Positions 6,901 to 8,401 of a stretch of DNA of 8,401 nucleotides are shown piece after piece. Both the position numbers and the translations under genes were made by a program. The notes beneath the pieces are model-generated. The model was not told the origin of the DNA. It did no database searches and was given only the letters and a program-made list of their open reading frames with translations. This DNA comes from Candidatus Methanoperedens sp. (GTDB lineage Archaea; Halobacteriota; Methanosarcinia; Methanosarcinales; Methanoperedenaceae). Position 1 is the first letter of the stretch. Each line of letters begins with the position of its first letter. Where the stretch lies: NCBI GenBank assembly GCA_023249275.1, contig JAHFCV010000106.1, positions 1 through 8,401 on the forward strand. Direction: 5' to 3'.

Positions 6901-7155
6901 TATGACTTCTATCGGGATGCCCCTGCCGTTATCCACTACCCTGACGCTGTGGTCGGGTCTGATGGTCACTTCAATATTGTTGCAGTAACCCGCAAGCGCC
7001 TCATCTATGCTGTTATCCACGACTTCATACACAAGATGGTGAAGCCCGTGTGCATCTGTACTTCCTATATACATGCTGGGGCGTTTGCGTACAGCTTCAA
7101 GCCCTTCAAGTACCTGTATCTGCTCCGCGCCGTATCCGTTATTCGCATTTTCCAT
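3943..7155 (-). CDS. gyrB: DNA gyrase subunit B, intein-containing precursor
   Basis: ATPase and Toprim subunit of gyrase. The precursor has 1070 residues; removing the intein (431-865) leaves 635, a normal length for the short GyrB type without the insert found in E. coli. The GHKL ATPase domain shows EVVDNSIDEALAGY (44-57), DNGRGIPIEV (75-84) and GGLHGVGVSAVNALSEW (115-131). The transducer follows (about 220-390). The Toprim domain begins with YIVEGDSAGG (catalytic Glu424), is broken by the intein, resumes at SAKQGRDRK, and contains DADVDGSHIRT with Asp934, Asp936 and Asp938. QRYKGLGEMN (1003-1012) and a normal C-terminus complete it. The ATG start has AAAAAGGAA six bases upstream and an AT-rich promoter. 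It is probably the first gene of the operon that ends with gyrA. It overlaps the next gene's possible GTG start as GTGA. The protein is inactive until the intein splices out. Confidence 0.98.
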   Translation of the reverse strand: MENANNGYGAEQIQVLEGLEAVRKRPSMYIGSTDAHGLHHLVYEVVDNSIDEALAGYCNNIEVTIRPDHSVRVVDNGRGIPIEVIPKYQKSALEVVMTMLHAGGKFDNNAYKVSGGLHGVGVSAVNALSEWLEVEVRREGKLYKQRYEAGKPVTAVTLIGESTQAGTTVTFKPDKTIFETLEFNLDTLANRLRELAFLNKGVKMALKDEFTQKEQVFQYEGGIVSFVEFLNKNKSLLHDKPIYFQKQKDTTVVEIAMQYNDSYTENVYTFANNINTHEGGTHLVGFKAALTKVSNDYAKKKGFLKGEEKLSGEDAREGLTAIINVKLTNPQFEGQTKTKLGNSDIKGIVETLVSEGLSEFLEENPAAAKNILSKALEAAEAREAARKARELTRRKSALEISALPGKLADCSEKDPAKSEIYIVEGDSAGGCFSGDTLVALADGRTLSFKEIITEQAAGKEHFCYTIRTDGKIGLERILNPHMTKAGADVIKVTLDNGETIICTPDHSFMMRDGSFKPIKDVAMNDSLMPLYRKLSDFNEPGITIDGYEMVLDPLSGSWLFTHVLADWYNRWQGIYKEDEGEHCHHVDFNKLNNNPTNIRRLTAEEHLSLHREHVGKTLHREDVIEKCRQIRNSQEFRAMMSRRMQQPVTRKILSRNARAQWENESYKAYMAEKWREFYNNNEAYRKENNEQLNRIQHEYWSDEANRIAQAIRVENYFANNPEARKKNSALAIEEWKDEELLAWRREKTKQQWTPEFRSKRAVAYNKTYYRKTIAALKQFEIEHGKLDLDAYRAHRLDTRDKSLLRFDTFCKRYFNGDEALACEAVGKFNHRIVSIEWLEERIDVYDIEVPNTHNFALASGVFVHNSAKQGRDRKFQAILPLRGKILNVEKARLTKILKNEEIRALITAIGAGIGEGEEFDIEKTRYHKIVVMTDADVDGSHIRTLLLTLFYRYMRPLIESGYIYIAQPPLFKVKKGKSEFYVYNEEELAKKLAEIGRDGIAMQRYKGLGEMNPQQLWDTTMNPQTRTMLKVSLEDAIKADEIFTILMGDKVEPRREFIERHAKDVRNLDV
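4690..5535 (-). other. HNH homing-endonuclease region of the intein
   Basis: Residues about 541-822 of the GyrB precursor. The HNH core lies at 581-613: HCHHVDF (His584, His585), then NNNPTNIRRL (Asn593, Asn597) and EEHLSLHREH (His606, His610), matching the beta-beta-alpha-metal fold with the His-Asn-His order. All expected residues are present and the frame is open, so it may still cut. The predicted target is an intein-free gyrB allele at the EGDSAGG/SAKQ junction, where a double-strand break would copy the intein in by gene conversion. After the core come a tandem repeat (separate entry) and a terminal module, about 776-825, with a helical YRAHRL...FDTFCKRYFNGDEALACEAV pattern resembling DNA-binding repeats that accompany HNH nucleases. 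Several 60-base lines have about 35% G+C against about 53% in a gyrB extein line (hand counts). Confidence 0.85.
4843..5262 (-). repeat. Tandem ~18-residue helical repeats in the intein endonuclease
   Basis: Residues 632-771 can be read as about seven degenerate units of 16-21 residues: SQEFRAMMSRRM, NESYKAYMAEKW, NEAYRKENNEQL, DEANRIAQAIRV, PEARKKNSALAI, DEELLAWRREKT and PEFRSKRAVAYN. Each has an acidic Glu at unit position 2 or 3, then an aromatic or basic pair and Ala-rich helix; Trp661, Trp700, Trp735 and Trp752 precede a W-x-x-E step. Similar W.DPEFR-type modules accompany HNH nucleases in phages and are thought to bind DNA. The unit boundaries are my reading by eye. Confidence 0.6.
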
Positions 7156-7160
7156 ATTAA

Positions 7161-7169
7161 TTCCTTTTT
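7161..7169 (-). promoter_or_regulatory. Shine-Dalgarno site of gyrB
   Basis: AAAAAGGAA on the minus strand, with GGA six bases before the ATG at 7155. It supports the chosen start and indicates that the mRNA has a short leader rather than being leaderless. Confidence 0.6.
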
Positions 7170-7180
7170 GAATATTATAA

Positions 7181-7203
7181 TTAATATAAAATTATATTAA
7201 ATT
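7181..7203 (-). promoter_or_regulatory. Probable gyrB operon promoter (TATA-like box)
   Basis: A run of AT-only sequence on the minus strand holds two archaeal TATA-like boxes: AATTTAATATAA (7203-7192) and TTTATATTAA (7190-7181). The distal box would start transcription near 7172-7168, leaving a short leader that contains the Shine-Dalgarno site, so it fits better than the proximal one. The transcription start cannot be proven from sequence. This is the only convincing promoter for the five-gene cluster. Confidence 0.45.
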
Positions 7204-7400
7204 TTTGTGACATTGCAACTCATTTAATGCCTGTTCTCATGCCTTTGACCTTTCACTTAATTGTTTTCATGACATATATACCTTATTGCATCAATGCATA
7301 GCGATTTTAATTTTTATTTAAAAATCGAAAATAAAAATAAAAAACTCTCACAGGTTTACTTGATTCTAAAAGCTTTACTGGAATACTTCGATTATGCGGC
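7204..7400. other. Divergent AT-rich intergenic region between gyrB and thrC
   Basis: No open reading frame or RNA gene is evident between the two divergent promoters. The stretch holds a short hairpin, CGATTTT (7302-7308) paired with AAAATCG (7321-7327) around a 12-base loop, followed on the plus strand by an A-rich tract (7328-7344). A smaller GCAT/ATGC pair lies at 7288-7296. CATATATA at 7273-7280 could be a further TATA-like site. Confidence 0.4.
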
Positions 7401-7414
7401 GAATAATATTTAAC
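7401..7414 (+). promoter_or_regulatory. Possible thrC promoter (TATA-like box)
   Basis: GAATAATATTTAAC lies 23-36 bases ahead of the ATG at 7437. At the usual archaeal spacing of about 25 bases the transcript would start only a few bases before the ATG, suggesting a nearly leaderless mRNA. This fits the absence of a good Shine-Dalgarno site; only GTGA at 7423-7426 is present. Confidence 0.4.
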
Positions 7415-7436
7415 AAAAGCGCGTGAATTAATAATC

Positions 7437-8401
7437 ATGGTGTATGTCACAGGTTTTAAGTGCTTCCGATGCGGAAGAAAACATAACCCTCATGAAATAG
7501 AACGGCTGCCCATCCCGAGATGTGAATGCGGCTCGGCAGTTGACGCGGAATATGATTACAAGTCCATAAAGAAAGTGATTCTCCGCGATGAATTCATGAG
7601 AAGCCCTCCCACACACTGGAAATACTGGGCGTTCATGCCTGTAAAAGACCTTTCAAAGTGCATCACTATGGGTGAAGGCGCAACGCCGCTGCTTGAAAAC
7701 AAAAGACTTTCAAAAGCAGGACGATTGCTAATAAAATACGAAGCTGCAAATCCCACAGGTTCATTTAAAGACCGGGGTTCGTCTCTTGAGATTACAAAAG
7801 CGCTTGAGTTCAAAAAACATAAAGTTGCGCTTGCATCCACGGGCAACATGGGCGCCTCAATGGCTGCTTATGCGGCTTTTGCAGGACTTGAATGCAAAGT
7901 GTTCATCCCGGATATTGTTGGCAGGGAAAAAATTACGCAGATAAAAGCCTATGGCGCTGAAACCATAATTGTAGAAGGGGATTATTCTGTTGCCATGAAA
8001 CGGGCTGAAGAATATGTCCTTTCCAACAGCGACTCATTTTTAACAGGCGATTATCCGTGGCGCAGCGAAGGCACAAAAACCGTGGGTTTTGAGATAGCAG
8101 ACCAGCTTTACTGGCACGTCCCTGATTACGTCATAGTGCCTGTGGGCAACGGAACACTCATCTGGAGCATTTATGAAGCTTTCAGGGAGCTTTCGTTAGT
8201 AGGGATTACTGATAAAATACCACGCATCATCGGCGTTCAGGTTGAGAACTGCGCCCCTGTGGCCCATGCATGGGAGAACGACCTTTCGGAAATAATCCCT
8301 GTGCGAAACCCTGATACAATAGCCACTGCCATAGCATGTGGCGACCCGATAGACGGTCTTGCAGCGCTTCGGGCTATCCGGGATTCCGGCGGCTTTGCCA
8401 T
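7437..8401 (+). CDS. thrC: Threonine synthase, 5' part (cut by window edge)
   Basis: PLP-dependent enzyme that converts O-phosphohomoserine and water to threonine and phosphate, the last step of threonine synthesis. The first 321 residues are present, out of the roughly 400 usual for the family; no stop occurs before the window ends. An N-terminal zinc ribbon has Cys9, Cys12, Cys29 and Cys31, the archaeal-style arrangement with a CxCG second knuckle. The fold-type II PLP core follows: GEGATPL (79-85), NPTGSFKDRG with PLP-binding Lys111, the phosphate-binding STGNMGAS (134-141), and VPVGNGT. The SEGTKTVGFEIADQL segment is typical of threonine synthase rather than cysteine synthase or threonine dehydratase. 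It is divergent from gyrB, so probably regulated separately. The first ATG after the TATA-like box was taken as start because it gives the zinc ribbon directly. Confidence 0.92.
   Translation, partial: MVYVTGFKCFRCGRKHNPHEIERLPIPRCECGSAVDAEYDYKSIKKVILRDEFMRSPPTHWKYWAFMPVKDLSKCITMGEGATPLLENKRLSKAGRLLIKYEAANPTGSFKDRGSSLEITKALEFKKHKVALASTGNMGASMAAYAAFAGLECKVFIPDIVGREKITQIKAYGAETIIVEGDYSVAMKRAEEYVLSNSDSFLTGDYPWRSEGTKTVGFEIADQLYWHVPDYVIVPVGNGTLIWSIYEAFRELSLVGITDKIPRIIGVQVENCAPVAHAWENDLSEIIPVRNPDTIATAIACGDPIDGLAALRAIRDSGGFA

Noticed and set aside
6853..7200. 115-codon plus-strand frame running out of gyrB into the intergenic region
   Set aside because: It is mostly antisense to the conserved ATPase domain and shows no start signal or domain.
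7428..7849. Minus-strand frames opposite threonine synthase
   Set aside because: They oppose the strongly conserved zinc ribbon and PLP core on the plus strand, so they are shadows.
1..8401. CRISPR array, tRNA, rRNA, insertion sequence ends
   Set aside because: No regularly spaced direct repeats, cloverleaf, rRNA motifs, transposase frame or terminal inverted repeats were seen. I also found no obvious direct repeats flanking the cassette at 2597-3946.

Overview
The window looks archaeal, most likely a euryarchaeon near the Methanosarcinales/Methanoperedenaceae; this rests on style and recalled resemblance, not a search. It carries a gyrB-gyrA operon of the kind many Euryarchaeota have, AT-rich TATA-like boxes close to start codons, Shine-Dalgarno sites resembling GGAGGTGAT, and a zinc-ribbon threonine synthase with an archaeal-type N-terminus. 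A bacterial origin is not fully excluded.

Layout, right to left on the minus strand: gyrB (7155-3943, interrupted by a 435-residue intein at 5865-4561), an uncharacterised AT-rich gene (3934-3335), a minimal nucleotidyltransferase (3326-2964), a HEPN-domain protein (2992-2597) and gyrA (2574-49). All five genes point the same way, with spacings from a 29-nt overlap to about 22 nt, so they probably form one transcript that starts upstream of gyrB. On the plus strand, threonine synthase starts at 7437 and runs off the right edge. The 281 bases between gyrB and threonine synthase are an AT-rich divergent promoter region.

How the parts work together: GyrA and GyrB form the A2B2 gyrase that introduces negative supercoils using ATP. 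The GyrB intein lies inside the Toprim fold, between the catalytic Glu and the metal-binding DxD, so gyrase can only work after splicing. Its splicing blocks are intact and it also carries an HNH homing-endonuclease region with a tandem helical repeat. The three genes between gyrB and gyrA are poorer in G+C than the gyrase genes and look like an accessory cassette using the gyrase operon for expression. Two of them form a nucleotidyltransferase/HEPN pair related to MntA/HepT toxin-antitoxin modules, but of the non-HepT HEPN type.

Most worth following up are the intein at the catalytic site, which closely resembles the cyanobacterial GyrB intein, the foreign-looking cassette inside the gyrase operon, and an Ile at the quinolone-resistance position of GyrA.
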